From the NCBI RefSeq assembly GCF_027595985.1, contig NC_073305.1, forward strand, positions 23,430,028 to 23,494,027: a stretch of 64,000 bases of DNA. Reading direction: 5' to 3'. Made by a program: the position numbers and the translations under genes. The DNA is from Sorex araneus. Taxonomy: Eukaryota > Chordata > Mammalia > Eulipotyphla > Soricidae. Under the pieces are notes generated by a model, which saw only the letters and a program-made list of their open reading frames with translations, ran no database searches and was not told the DNA's origin. Of the stretch, positions 37,975-48,504 are shown one piece after another; position 1 is the first letter of the stretch; every line of letters begins with the position of its first letter.

Positions 37975-38900
37975 ATCATCAGGAAAATGCAAATCAAAAC
38001 TATAATGAGTTTTTACTTCATACCTGTTGGAATGATTAGCATCAAGTGGGCAATAATGGTGAGGGAATGAACAGAGAATCCTAATCCAGCTACTCTGGAT
38101 AACTATATGAAAACTTCTCAAAAAGTAAAAAATAAATCTACCATACTCTCCAGCAATTCATTTTCTTGTTACACACCCAAAGGAAATAAAAATAGTTTTC
38201 CAATGAGATATCTCACCCCTTGTTTATCACAATTACTCACAATAGTCAAGATATGAAACCAAGCCAAATGCCCATCAATGAATGAGTGGACAGGAGAGAT
38301 GTGCTGGGGATAGTACATTAGTGAAGCACATGCCTACCTAGTTCAATTACTGGTACTACATGGTGTCCTGAGCACTGATGGATGTGGCCCTCAGCACCAT
38401 TGGGATATCCAATTCTAGATGGTAACACATCCTTGGGCCCTGACATTAAACCAATGGCTCAGTTGGCTGAGAATCTGTGGTGGGACCTGAGACCTCCTGA
38501 GGAACACTTGGGAGCCTCCACCTAAAATAGATGTGCTATGAATACACAGTGTGGTATCATTTAATCCTCAGAAAAAGAACATTCTGCCAATTGTGACAAT
38601 GGGGATTGATCTTGAAGGCACATTATGCTAAGTGAGATAAGTCAGAGGAAGATAAAATCAGTTTATCACTCATATGTAGAAGCTAAAAAAGGCAAACCTG
38701 TGAAAACAAACCCAGAGAGTAGAGTGATGGCTACCAGGGGATATGGGGTGGTGGTGGTGGCGGGGGGGAGGGGAAGAATAATAGTGTTTAGGGGAATAGA
38801 CTTGTAGCAAGCAGTAATTAAGTCAGACATCTAATGCATGGCATAATAAATATAGACAATAATATTATACCAAATTTATGTAATATATCATTACAATGGA
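37975..38900 (+). mobile_element. Ancient L1 fragment, interrupted by an old SINE
   Basis: An old eutherian-type L1 3' region on plus: ATCAGGAAAATGCAAATCAAAACTA, CCAAATGCCCATCAATGAAT, and after the SINE TAAGTGAGATAAGTCAGAGGAAGATAAA and ACTCATATGTAGAAGCTAAA. Strongly decayed. Confidence 0.82.
38300..38527 (+). mobile_element. Old long-type tRNA SINE
   Basis: GTGCTGGGGATAGTACATTA, CACATGCCTACCTAGTTCAA and GTGTCCTGAGCACTGATGG, extended as at 24651. Confidence 0.7.
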
Positions 38901-39303
38901 AATCATATTACAAAACATAAACATAACAAAGTAATATCCTGTAGAGATTAGATTTATTTAATGTTATGTGTGTAAAATTTAATTTTAATTAAAATTAAAC
39001 ATCAAATATAGCAAACTGAAAAGTCTTTTTATTGCTCCTGAGAAAATTAGCGTCAGGGTAGAAAAAATCCTTTCAAAATCTTATGTTTTAAATAGCAAAT
39101 ATAACTGCTAGAAGTAAAATTATATGCAAAACAAAACCCATTTCATCATTACCATTAATCTATACAGTATATTATAGCTACTAGGAAATACACACACACA
39201 TACACACACACAACCTCCTATGCTTGACTGAAGTTAACACACAAGGTATGAGAAATTAGGTCGAGCAATGCAATATTAATTTGTGACATCCCCGAAGAGT
39301 GAT
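38901..39303. other. THRB intron, A+T-rich, unassigned
   Basis: A short (CA)n run near 39190-39212. Nothing else recognised. Confidence 0.45.
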
Positions 39304-39513
39304 CTTCCTTCCTTCCTTCCTTCCTTCCTTCCTTCCTTCCTTCCTTCCTTCCTTCCTTCCTTCCTTCCTTCCTTCCTTCCTTCCTTCCTTCCTTCCTTCC
39401 TTCCTCCCTCCCTCCCTCCCTCCCTCCCTCCCTCCCTTCCTCCCTCCCACATCCCTCCCTCTTCCTTTCCCTTCTTCCCTCCCTCCCTTCCCTCTTTCTT
39501 TCCTTCCTCCCTC
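39304..39513. repeat. (CTTC)n / (CCCT)n microsatellite
   Basis: About 100 bp of perfect CTTC followed by CCTC and mixed pyrimidine units. It abuts the tail side of the minus-strand SINE at 39514, so it probably grew from that tail. Confidence 0.95.
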
Positions 39514-39573
39514 TGGAAACTGAATCTAGTATTTCATACTTGTACTCTACTGTTGAGCCACATCCCTGCCTTC
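39514..39573 (-). mobile_element. Short ID-like SINE
   Basis: GAAACTGAATCTAGTATTTC and CTCTACTGTTGAGCCACATCCCTGCC on plus. Confidence 0.62.
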
Positions 39574-40165
39574 TGAGGATGTTTTACCTATAAGAACAAT
39601 ATATCACTTAAAGGCATTTGAAATATGTTAAAATAAAGAGGATGATTAATATCAGTCAAATGTTTTGGATATCTTATTGCAGTCAGTAGCCTGTAATCCA
39701 CTACATAAAGTACACATTCTCACACAAACAAATATGCTTCTGTAACCTGGGCTCAAGTTCAGATAGACGATAAGCCTCCATCTCTTAGATGCGCCGGTGT
39801 GGATTGTGGAGAAAGATTGGTTTTTATTCCCTTTTTGACTCTACAGATCCAACTGTCTTAATTTGCTCATGAATATCATTCCAACTCTCATTTTGACTTT
39901 CTTCCATCTTACCTACCCTAAATGGAGCTCCTGAACAGCCCCACTGACCTATTCTTGCCTCCTCTCCAATATGCCTCACACTTTTTGGGTCCGGGGCTGC
40001 TTTCTTTCTGGAATTTTCCTCCTTCAAAGTCCCACTTCTGTATCTCACATCTGTCTCTTCCAAATCTCACCCAATCCAAATTGTTCTCCATAATATCTTC
40101 CCAGATGTTTTCAATTTGAGCTCACATGATGGCCTCTCAAGTATAATTTCTATGGCATTTAGGCA
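39574..40165. other. THRB intron, unassigned
   Basis: No recognised feature. Confidence 0.5.
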
Positions 40166-40167
40166 TT

Positions 40168-40435
40168 TCTCACTGTCACTGTCACTGTCATCCCATTGTT
40201 CATCGATTGGCTCAAGCGGGCACCAGTAACGTCTCCATTTTGAGACTCGTTACTGTTTTTGGCATATTGAATACACTACGATAGCTTGCCAGGCTCTGCT
40301 GTTCGGGTGAGAAATTCTCAGTAGCTTGCCAGGCTCTCTGAACCCAGGTCAATCCCAGGTCAATCCCATAGGAATTGAACCCAGGTCAGCCGCATGCAAG
40401 GCAAACATCCTACTTGCTGTGCTATCGCTCCAGCA
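40168..40435 (-). mobile_element. tRNA-headed SINE with RTE-type 3' tail
   Basis: Same family as 36400-36642. The minus strand ends ...TGGAGACGTTACTGGTGCCCGCTTGAGCC and a (CAGTGA)n tail at 40168-40190. The head GATAGCACAGCAAGTAGG is at the 40435 end. A short duplication (CAGGTCAATCC) is present near 40346-40365. Confidence 0.88.
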
Positions 40436-40460
40436 TTTCTCATTATCATTTTTTAAAAAG

Positions 40461-40560
40461 GCAGGTAGGGGGCAGAGCAATAGTACAGAAGGTAGGTTGC
40501 TTGTCTTGCATGTGGCCAACTTGGGTTGGATCCCTGGTATCCCATATGCACATGTACTCA
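40461..40560 (+). mobile_element. Truncated tRNA-derived SINE
   Basis: GGGCAGAGCAATAGTACAGA, CTTGCATGTGGCCAACTTGG, ATCCCTGGTATCCCATATG on plus. The 3' half is missing. Confidence 0.8.
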
Positions 40561-41969
40561 ACCAATCATTATTGAGCATTATTATGGGTTCAAGATTAGT
40601 CCCATGCTGAGGTTTTAGCACAATATGTCCTCTAAGAACTTTCACTGTAGTGAGGAATAACAGATGAAAGGTGCACAAATGGAAGAATTTGTTTATAATG
40701 AGATGCAAGATGACGAGGTAGTACATGGTGGATAGGAATGGGGGTGGCAGTCAAGGCTCATTTGAGAAGTGATGTGTGAGTTCTGACATGAAAATTGTCA
40801 ATCAGGGAGACTTCCATTAAGCCAAAAGGAAAACATGAAAGCCAGAGGAAAACACAAACACAAAGGCTAGGCTTAGAAATGAGGCACCAAAGGTTAGATC
40901 CCAAAGATGACACGAGTAAAGGACATGAACAGGCAAGGGTTCTGTCTGTGACCATAGGCCTTGTGAGTCATATAGAGAAGATGGGGTGAGTCTAAATGCA
41001 ATGCAATACTACTAAAGGATTTTACCCAGGGTTGGTGATAATTATGTAGAGAAGGGACATCAGATGAAGAAATAGGCAGAGGTTGGGGACAGGTGGAGTG
41101 GGCTGGACTATATGGGTGGCAGCAGATACAGACAAGAATGGAAGCACTCAAGACCTCATTGAGATGAGATAGGGACTTCTGACCCATTGGATGTGGGGTG
41201 AGGGACAGAAAGAAGCCCAATTACTCCAATAAAACATGACATGGAGGTGTGGGAGACATCCCAAGGAGAGATGCAGGTGTGTGTGTGCAGGTGGCGGAAT
41301 TCTCCCTGGCTCAGCACTAGAGGAGGCTAGCATCCCACTAATTATGCCTAACTGGCTTTCTGCTTTATTTTGATCAATACTGTTCAAGGGAAATGTGAAA
41401 TGCTGCCAGCTGATTTCTTTGTAAGCGGCTGGCTCAGAGCTGAGGATTTCTTGGCAGCACTACCTGCAGTTTTGTGGCACCTGTAGAATGAGGAAGGACT
41501 AGTGGGACTCTTCCATTTCTCTTCTTGGTCATAGATTGGTTGTTTTCTTTCATATTTGTAAGACAACCAGGAAGACTTGGACAAATGATGATTAAACTTC
41601 AACACTTACTTCAATGACTTTGATATTATTATAAGATCCACTTTGACATTATTACAACTGAGCTTTAGAGAAATGCCCAAAGTCAAATAACTTAAAAGCA
41701 ACCGGTAGGCAGTGAGCTCTAGTTCCACTTTCTATGGACAAAATGACTAGCTGCTAATACCAGCTTCTGATATGACTGTAATGATTTTGGGAGTTATAGA
41801 AGCCTTCCTGACTTGACTGCTCTTTTCCTATGGCTTGTCCATCGACCACAAAAAATCCATGAACCTTTCTCATTTGACCCTCTGCTAATGCTACTTTTCT
41901 GAGGCCACCATAGTCAAGAATGCATGAAATCAGACAGTAGAGAGGCCAGGGGAAAAAAGAAGGGTGGGT
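40561..41969. other. THRB intron, unassigned
   Basis: About 1.4 kb up to the L1 TSD without recognised repeats or coding signals. Confidence 0.5.
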
Positions 41970-41982
41970 CTGCCGTCTTTCT
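41970..41982. repeat. 3'-side TSD of the full-length L1
   Basis: CTGCCGTCTTTCT directly abuts the distal poly-T tract. It is identical to 48492-48504. Confidence 0.93.
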
Positions 41983-41999
41983 TTTTTTTTTTTTTTTTT

Positions 42000-42769
42000 G
42001 TTCTAACCTATCATTCTTATTTCTTTCTGAACACATAAGACTATTAAAAGCAAGTAATGAATGTTAAGTGCTACCATTGTCTATAGGTTGACCATTCCTA
42101 TTGTTTATGGAAAACTTGGTTACAGTCACAATGCATTATGAATAATGCCCCTTTAATTCTTTAAAAGTGTACTTGTTTAGGCAATGAATAATATACACAT
42201 TGAGTAATACACAATGAATAATATAGATATTTTATATAGTATGAATATACATGAATGAATATAATATGAATATACAATGAATAATATGGGTATTGAATAT
42301 ACACATTGAATATACACAGTGAATAATATACACATTCTATGTTATATCTGTGATTATCTCTGAACCTTTACAATTAAGGATCTTGGACTTTTTAGGACTC
42401 TATTTAGGACTCTCTTTAGCTCTCAATACCATTGGGATAGTTTAAATAGCAATGACTTTTGCCTTTATCACTTTCAATTTCAAAAGTATTTTATTATTTT
42501 ATATACAATATGTATGAAATCATTGCAAATATATTCACTAACAATGATTTTGTTCTCTAAATATAAGTAAACTATCATGTCATGTACCTTATGTGTTCCA
42601 TTCAAGTATTAACCATATGTGTGTAACTTGATAATTGATTTATTATATAAACATTCTTACATTAACAACCTGATTCTTAATAACTTAAGTGATATCCTTA
42701 CTTTTTTCTTGCTTTCTTGCTCTCTCTCTTTCTTTTTTTTTTTTTTTTTACCATTTTCTGGCTTTATTC
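42000..42769 (-). other. Non-L1 sequence carried at the L1 3' end (probable 3' transduction)
   Basis: Between the first A-tract after the L1 3' UTR and the distal tract at the TSD lie a 20-bp piece (42750-42769, sense GAATAAAGCC...) and a 730-bp piece (about 42000-42732). Neither resembles the L1 3' UTR seen in the other copies here. The larger piece is A+T-rich, with degenerate AATGAATATACAC-type repeats at 42180-42325. Because the TSD encloses both, they arrived with the L1. Confidence 0.8.
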
Positions 42770-42789
42770 TTTTTTTTTTTTTTTTTTTT

Positions 42790-43261
42790 ATTGTGGAAAG
42801 TTACAAAGTTACAAAGTTTTCAGGTTTAAATCTCAGTTATACAATGCTCGAATACCCATCCCTTCACCAGTGCTCATATTCCACCACCAAGAATCCCAGT
42901 ATAGCTCCACCCCGCCCCCTCACACCCCAAACACCCCCACGCCCCTAGCCCCCCCACCCTAAGCCCCCCCCCGCCTGTGTAACTAATAAATTTCACTTTA
43001 CTTTCACTTTGATTGCATACAATATTTCAACAAAACTCACTATTATTGTTTGGAGAGTCTCTCCCCTAAAGTCAGACCTGCTGAAAAGGAAGCATTAGGT
43101 AATTTGTTTTCCATTGCTGAGGATGAAGAAGTGTGAGGTCGAGTGACCACACTTAGCGGCCTCTCAGTTTTGGGTTTCTGTAATTTAGTATTTTAGTAAC
43201 TAAGTCCAGAGAGATATCTGCCAGAAGTTGCATCGTTGCCAACTTGTACTTCTCAGTTACA
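42790..43261 (-). other. L1 3' UTR
   Basis: A noncoding tail follows the ORF2 stop. It includes a G-rich sense-strand segment (C-rich on plus near 42900-42975) and ends in CCACAATAAA just before the first A-tract. The same sequence, with a slightly longer end, occurs as the 5'-truncated copy at 57550-57730. Confidence 0.88.
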
Positions 43262-46200
43262 TTATATTCCACATATGAGTGCAATCTTTCTATGTCTGTC
43301 TCTTTCTTTCTGACTCATTTCACTCAACATGATACTTTCCATGTTGATCCACTTGTATGCAAATTTCATGACTTCATGTTTCCTGACAGCTACATAGTAT
43401 TCCATTGTGTAAATATACCAGAGTTTCTTTAGCCAATCATCTGTTTTCGGGCACTCTGGTTTTTTCCATATTGTGGCTATTGTGAACAGAGCGGCAATGA
43501 ACATGGAAATGCAGATGTCATCTCTACTATACCTTTTTGCCTCTCCGGGATATATTCCCAGGAGTGGTATTGCTGGGTCAAATGGGAGCTCAATTTCTAA
43601 CTTTTTGAGAATCGTCCATATTGTTTTCCAAAAGGGCTGAACCAGTCGGCATTCCCACCAGCAGTGAAGGAGAGTCCCTTTCTCCCCACATCCACGCCAA
43701 CACCGGTTGCTTTTGTTTTTGGGGATGTGGGCCAGTCTCTGTGGTGTGAGATGATATCTCATTGTTGTTTTGATCTGCATTTCCCTGATGATTAGTGATG
43801 TTGAACATTTTCTCATGTGCCTCTTAGCCATTCGGATTTCTTCTTTGGAAAAGTTTCTGTTCATTTCATCACCCCATTTTTTGATCGGGTTGGCAGTTTT
43901 CTTCTTGTGGAGTTCAACCAGTGCATTGTATATCCTTGTTATCAACCCTTTATCGGATGGGTACTGCATAAATATCCTTTCCCATTCTGTAGACTGTCTT
44001 TGTATTTTGGTCACTGTTTCTTTTGAGTTGCAGAAGCTCCTTAGTTTGAGATAGTCCCATTTATTTATCTTTGTTTTCACTAGCTTAGCCAGTGGCGTGT
44101 CAGCTTTGAAGATACCTTTGGCTTCAATGTCGTGGAGGGTTTTGCCGACCTTATCTTCAGTGTACCTTAGGGATTCTGGTCTGATGTTGAGGTCTTTAAT
44201 CCAGTTTGATCTGATTTTTGTACATGGTGATAGATGGAGGTCTAAGCCCATTTTTTTGCATGTAGCCGTCCAGTTTTGCCAGCACAATTTGTTAAACATG
44301 CTTTCCTTGCTCCACTTCACATTTCTTGCTCCCTTATCAAAGATTAGATGATCATATATTTGGGGGTGTATGTCAGAGTATTCAACCCTGTTCCATTGGT
44401 CTGCCGCTCTGCCTTTGTTCCAGTACCATGCTGTTTTAATGACTACCGCTTTGTAGTAGAGTTGGAAGTTGGGGAGGTTGATTCCTCCCATTTTCTTTTT
44501 CCCAAGGATTGCTTTAGCTATTCGTGGGGGCTTATTGTTCCATATGAATTTCAGGAGCGCTTGCTCCATTTCTTTGAAGAATGTCAAGGGTATCCCTATA
44601 GGGATCGCATTGAATTTGTACAATGCTTTGGGGAGAATTGCCATTTTGACAATATTAATTCTTCCAATCCATGAGCAGGGGATGTCTTTCCATTTCCTCG
44701 TGTCCTCTTTTATTTCCTGAAGTAGTGTTTTATAGTTTTCATTATACAAGTCCTTTACCTCCTTTGTTAAGCTGATTCCGAGGTATTTGATTTTTTGAGG
44801 TGCAATTGTGAATGGGATTGCTTTTCTCAGGTCACTTTCTTCTCTCTCATTATTTGCATATAGGAAAGCCATGGACTTTTGGGTATTGATTCTATAGCCT
44901 GCAACTTTACTGTACGAGTCTATTGTTTCTAGGAGTTTCTTGGTAGAGGTTTTAGGGTTCTCTAAGTATAGTATCATATCATCTGCGAATAGTGAGAGCT
45001 TGATTTCTTCCTTTCCTACCTGAATGCCCTTAATATCTTTTTCTTGCCTAATCGCTATTGCAAGTACTTCCAGTACTATATTGAACAGAAGTGGAGAGAG
45101 TGGGCATCCTTGTCTCGTCCCTGTTCTCAGGGGGAAGGCTCTTAGTTTTTCCCCATTGAGGACAATGCTTGCCATAGGCTTGTGATAAATGGCTTTGACT
45201 ATATTGAGGAAGGTCCCTTCTATACCTATTTTGGCTAGTGTTTTCATCATAAACGGATGCTGGATCTTGTCAAATGCTTTCTCTGCATCTATTGATATGA
45301 TTATATGATTTTTATCTTTTCTTTTGTTGATATGGTGGATTATGTTGATTGATTTCCGGATGTTAAACCATCCTTGCATCCCCGGGATGAATCCCACTTG
45401 GTCGTGGTGTATGATCTTTTTGATAAGTTGTTGAATTCTATTTGCGAATATTTTGTTGAGAATTTTTGCATCTGTGTTCATCAGGGATATTGGCCTGTAG
45501 TTTTCTTTTTTTGTGGTGTCTTTGTTTGCTTTTGGTATTAGGGAGATATGAGCCTCATAGAAACTGTTAGGGAGGGTTTCTGTTTCTTCAATTTCCTGGA
45601 AGAGCTTGAGAAGGACTGGCAAAAGGTCCTCTTTAAATGTTTGGAAGAACTCACTAGTGAATCCGTCTGGACCTGGGCTTTTGTTTTTGGGGAGACTTTT
45701 GATTACCATTTCAATTTCCTTGATGTTAATTGGACTATTCAGGTACTCCAGGTCTTCTTGGTTCAGCCTTGGGAGATTATAGGAGTCGAGGAATTTATCC
45801 ATTTCTTCTAGATTCTCTTGTTTCGTGGCATAGAGATTTTCAAAGTAGTCTCTGATGATCTTTTGAATTTCATTGGTTTCTGTCGTGATGTCCCCCTTTT
45901 CATTTCTGATTCGGCTTATAAGGGTTCTCTCTCTCTCTTTCTTCGTGAGTCTTGCTAGTGGTTTATCAATCTTGTTTATTTTCTCGAAGAACCAGCTCTT
46001 GGTTTCATTGATCTTCCGGATTGTCTTTTGGGTTTCCATGTCATTAATTTCTGCTCTAAGTTTTATTATCTCTTTCCTTCTGCCTGGTTTTGGCTCCTTT
46101 TGTTGGTCCTTTTCTAAGGTCTTGAGCTGTGAAGTCAAGTTATTTATGTGGGCCCTTTCTTCCTTCCTGAGATATGCTTGCAGAGCTATAAATTTTCCCC

Positions 46201-47137
46201 TTAAAACGGCTTTAGCTGCGTCCCACAGGTTCTGGTAGCTCGTGTCTTCATTCTCATTTGTTTCTAGGTATCTTTTGATTTCTTCCTTGATTTCCTTCCT
46301 GACCCACTCATTGTTCAATATCGAGCTATTTAATTTCCAGGTGTTTGATTTGGTTTTCTGCATCTGTCCACAGTTAAGTTTTATCTTCAGTGCATCATGG
46401 TCTGAAAAGATAGCTGGTACAATGTCTATCTTGTTGATTCTGTTGAGGTATGTTGTGTGGCCCAGCGCATGGTCTATTCTGGAAAATGTTCCATGTGCAC
46501 TGGAAAAGAATGTGTATTCCTTTTTTTGGGGATATAAAGCCCTGTATAGATCTATTAGCCCTCTCTCTTCTATTTCTTCCTTCAAAGCCAGTATTTCATT
46601 GGTGAGTTTTAATCTTCTAGATCTGTCCAGAGGAGACAGTGCAGTGTTGAAGTCTCCAACTACTATTGTGTTGCTCGAGATGTCCTTCTCGAGGTCTCTT
46701 AGCAGCTGTTGTAGGTATTTAGCTGGTCCCTCATTGGGTGCGTAGACATTCAGGAGTGTGATTTCTTCCTGATGTACACATCCCTTGATTAATAAAAAGT
46801 GGCCTTCACTATCCCTTCTAATCTTTTTCAACCTGAAGTCTATGTTGTCCGATACTAGTAAAGCCACTCCGGCTTTCTTGAGGGAGTTGTTTGCTTGCAG
46901 GATTGTTTTCCATCCTTTGACTTTGAGTCTGTGTTTGTTCTGGCTATTCAGATGTGTTTCTTGCAGGCAACAGAAGGTTGGGTTGAGTCTCTGAATCCAT
47001 TTTGCCAGTCTGTGTCTCTTAATTGGTGAATTCAGACCATTGACATTAAGGGAGATTATTGTTATGGGATTTTGTGCCGTCTTTGTGCAAGGGTTTGTTG
47101 TGCTTGTAGAGGTTGTTCTTGTCTTACAATAGCCCCT
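43262..47137 (-). CDS. ORF2: L1 ORF2: endonuclease / reverse transcriptase, uninterrupted
   Basis: The frame is open for 1291 codons, from just after a TAA at 47140-47138 to the stop at 43264-43262; mammalian L1 ORF2p is near 1275. In order it shows the APE-type endonuclease (SLNVNGLNS, then the catalytic Glu in QETH at 46963-46952, GDFNT and SDHDALKI), the reverse transcriptase ([24 protein letters not shown], the catalytic FADD at 44989-44978) and the C-terminal zinc-knuckle-like [14 protein letters not shown]. It ends ALICGI. No ATG precedes the endonuclease. An ACG lies five codons before the conserved ITI, and the first GTG is at 46867, so translation would need a non-AUG start or reinitiation. 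The 5' end of the frame overlaps the end of ORF1 by 14 bp. Confidence 0.95.
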   Translation of the reverse strand, partial: RGYCKTRTTSTSTTNPCTKTAQNPITIISLNVNGLNSPIKRHRLAKWIQRLNPTFCCLQETHLNSQNKHRLKVKGWKTILQANNSLKKAGVALLVSDNIDFRLKKIRRDSEGHFLLIKGCVHQEEITLLNVYAPNEGPAKYLQQLLRDLEKDISSNTIVVGDFNTALSPLDRSRRLKLTNEILALKEEIEERGLIDLYRALYPQKKEYTFFSSAHGTFSRIDHALGHTTYLNRINKIDIVPAIFSDHDALKIKLNCGQMQKTKSNTWKLNSSILNNEWVRKEIKEEIKRYLETNENEDTSYQNLWDAAKAVLRGKFIALQAYLRKEERAHINNLTSQLKTLEKDQQKEPKPGRRKEIIKLRAEINDMETQKTIRKINETKSWFFEKINKIDKPLARLTKKERERTLISRIRNEKGDITTETNEIQKIIRDYFENLYATKQENLEEMDKFLDSYNLPRLNQEDLEYLNSPINIKEIEMVIKSLPKNKSPGPDGFTSEFFQTFKEDLLPVLLKLFQEIEETETLPNSFYEAHISLIPKANKDTTKKENYRPISLMNTDAKILNKIFANRIQQLIKKIIHHDQVGFIPGMQGWFNIRKSINIIHHINKRKDKNHIIISIDAEKAFDKIQHPFMMKTLAKIGIEGTFLNIVKAIYHKPMASIVLNGEKLRAFPLRTGTRQGCPLSPLLFNIVLEVLAIAIRQEKDIKGIQVGKEEIKLSLFADDMILYLENPKTSTKKLLETIDSYSKVAGYRINTQKSMAFLYANNEREESDLRKAIPFTIAPQKIKYLGISLTKEVKDLYNENYKTLLQEIKEDTRKWKDIPCSWIGRINIVKMAILPKALYKFNAIPIGIPLTFFKEMEQALLKFIWNNKPPRIAKAILGKKKMGGINLPNFQLYYKAVVIKTAWYWNKGRAADQWNRVEYSDIHPQIYDHLIFDKGARNVKWSKESMFNKLCWQNWTATCKKMGLDLHLSPCTKIRSNWIKDLNIRPESLRYTEDKVGKTLHDIEAKGIFKADTPLAKLVKTKINKWDYLKLRSFCNSKETVTKIQRQSTEWERIFMQYPSDKGLITRIYNALVELHKKKTANPIKKWGDEMNRNFSKEEIRMAKRHMRKCSTSLIIREMQIKTTMRYHLTPQRLAHIPKNKSNRCWRGCGEKGTLLHCWWECRLVQPFWKTIWTILKKLEIELPFDPAIPLLGIYPGEAKRYSRDDICISMFIAALFTIATIWKKPECPKTDDWLKKLWYIYTMEYYVAVRKHEVMKFAYKWINMESIMLSEMSQKERDRHRKIALICGI

Positions 47138-48053
47138 TTAGTGCTTCTTTTAGGTTTGGTTTTGAGTCTATGAAGTTCCTGAGCTGTTGTTTATCCCCAA
47201 AGTAGTGTATGATTCCTTCTAGTTTGAATGAGAGTTTAGCCGGATAAAGTATTCTTGGTGAAGCGTTGATTTCATTGAGTTTTTTCACTATATCCCACCA
47301 TTGCCTTCGAGCTTGGAGGGTTTCCTCTGATAGATCTGCTGTGAGCCTAAGGGGTGCTCCTTTGTATGTGATTTCCTTCTTGGACCTTGCTGCTTGGAGT
47401 ATTGTGTCTCTCTGGAAGATGTCCATCATTGTAACTATGATATGTCTTGGGGTTTTTCTGTTAGGATCTCTTTTAGCTGGCACTCTCCGGGCGCCTTGAA
47501 TCTGGATGCCCGCATTGTCCAGCTGTGGGAAGTTTTCCGCAATGATTTGTTTGACTGTGTCTTTTTCGTTGGGGTTGGTTCCCTGTGGTTCTGGTAGTCC
47601 AATGATTCTAATGTTGTTCCTCTTGAATTCATCCCCTAGGACTCTGATTCTGGCTAGAGCTATTTTGAGGTCTCTTGCCATGGTTTGATGTTGCCTGTAG
47701 GCCTCTTGCAGCTCATCTTCAAGCATACTGATTCTGTCTTCGGCTGCAGTCATCCTATTGTTGAGGGCAGTCAGAGAGTTTTTGATTTCATGTACGGAAT
47801 CCTTCATTTCTTTTTGAAGGTTTTTTATTTCTGCTCTCATTTCTTCCCGTATTTTGTCGGCTGTCTGTTGTATTGTTTCCGCCAGGTCTTCCTTGAAGTT
47901 GTCCATCTTTGCATTGAGTTGATTGAACATGTTGAGGATTTCAAGTCTGAATTCTTTCTCAGAGAGGTCAAGTTTGTAGGAGGCGCCCATTGAGGTTTCC
48001 GGATTCCTTTGATCGTCCTCTGGTTGCAATGGGGATTTTCGCTGTTTCTTCAT
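47124..48053 (-). CDS. ORF1: L1 ORF1: RNA-binding chaperone ORF1p, intact
   Basis: This is a complete 309-residue frame starting at ATG and ending TTG TAA. ORF1p coats L1 RNA as a coiled-coil trimer and is needed for retrotransposition. Visible parts are a basic N-terminus (MKKQRKSP), a long heptad-rich coiled coil at about residues 35-140 (many A/L/M and E/K/R, for example [20 protein letters not shown]), an RRM beginning at residue 146 with [10 protein letters not shown], and the C-terminal domain from about 225, with [26 protein letters not shown] and [10 protein letters not shown]. There is no stop, frameshift or obvious lost core residue. ORF2 follows in another frame. Confidence 0.95.
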   Translation of the reverse strand: MKKQRKSPLQPEDDQRNPETSMGASYKLDLSEKEFRLEILNMFNQLNAKMDNFKEDLAETIQQTADKIREEMRAEIKNLQKEMKDSVHEIKNSLTALNNRMTAAEDRISMLEDELQEAYRQHQTMARDLKIALARIRVLGDEFKRNNIRIIGLPEPQGTNPNEKDTVKQIIAENFPQLDNAGIQIQGARRVPAKRDPNRKTPRHIIVTMMDIFQRDTILQAARSKKEITYKGAPLRLTADLSEETLQARRQWWDIVKKLNEINASPRILYPAKLSFKLEGIIHYFGDKQQLRNFIDSKPNLKEALKGLL

Positions 48054-48491
48054 GTTGTTTGTGGTGATATGAAAGAGGGCTCTTGATGATGAGTGTCCCT
48101 GTTTCCTTTTGTTGTGAAAAAGGATTGTGGATAGGCTCAGTTAATAGTGGTTGGCTTTTTAATTGCCGGTGTAGAACCTGGTCTCCTACTGAGATGTTCT
48201 TATGTGAAGTCTTGTGTTTTGTTGTCCTACTGCTTGCGAATAGCTAGGATGTTAGTCTTGGATAGGATGTTGAGAAAACTACTTTCCGCCGCGTGAGCTT
48301 TGGCCGCCGGTAATGAGGCCACGCCCACTTTTCTTAGGCCACGCCCCCTGGTGGTTAGGCCACGCCCCTTTCCCACAGACCTTTGAGGGAAGACAGGACG
48401 GCGGCGGCGCTTGGGGTCGGCGTGCCGGCCACTCGGCCGGCAGTCCGGAGGGGAGGGAAGCCCGGGGTGCTCAGGGCCGCGGAGCAGGCTC
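48054..48491 (-). promoter_or_regulatory. L1 5' UTR / internal promoter
   Basis: These 438 bp separate ORF1 from the 5' TSD. The outer 200 bp (about 48285-48491) are strongly GC- and CpG-rich, unlike any neighbouring sequence, as expected for an L1 internal promoter. The inner part is A+T-richer leader. The sense element start is near 48491, reading GAGCCTGCTCC on the minus strand. If it also has an antisense promoter, as human L1 does, that transcript would run on the plus strand, antisense to THRB. That last point is inference. Confidence 0.8.
48316..48367 (-). promoter_or_regulatory. Triple GC-box tandem in the L1 5' UTR
   Basis: The core AGGCCACGCCC starts at 48316, 48336 and 48357, giving a 20-21 bp period. 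On the L1 sense strand each core reads GGGCGTGGCCT, a good match to KLF/Sp1-type GC boxes (GGGCGTGGC). The spacing is two helical turns, so all three would face the same side of the DNA. Confidence 0.75.
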
Positions 48492-48504
48492 CTGCCGTCT
48501 TTCT
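48492..48504. repeat. 5'-side TSD of the full-length L1
   Basis: CTGCCGTCTTTCT directly abuts the GC-rich L1 5' end and is followed by AATGG. It is identical to 41970-41982. Confidence 0.93.

Larger units (their letters stand above)
41983..48491 (-). mobile_element. Full-length L1 retrotransposon with 3'-transduced tail
   Basis: A LINE-1 copies itself by nicking target DNA and reverse-transcribing its own RNA there. This copy runs on the minus strand: 5' UTR (48491-48054), ORF1, ORF2, 3' UTR to 42790, then three A-tracts (plus-strand poly-T) at 42789-42770, 42749-42733 and 41999-41983. A 13-bp TSD, CTGCCGTCTTTCT, flanks it at 41970-41982 and 48492-48504. The target nick reads TTTCT/AATGG on the plus strand, close to the L1 endonuclease preference TTTT/AA. 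Both reading frames are open and the TSD is perfect, so the insertion looks young. It lies in a THRB intron in the sense orientation. The only visible defect is that ORF2 lacks an ATG near its expected start. Confidence 0.95.

Noticed and set aside
43262-46867. ORF2 start at the GTG at 46867
   Set aside because: Conserved endonuclease sequence ([13 protein letters not shown]) is encoded upstream in the same frame, so the real protein must begin earlier.
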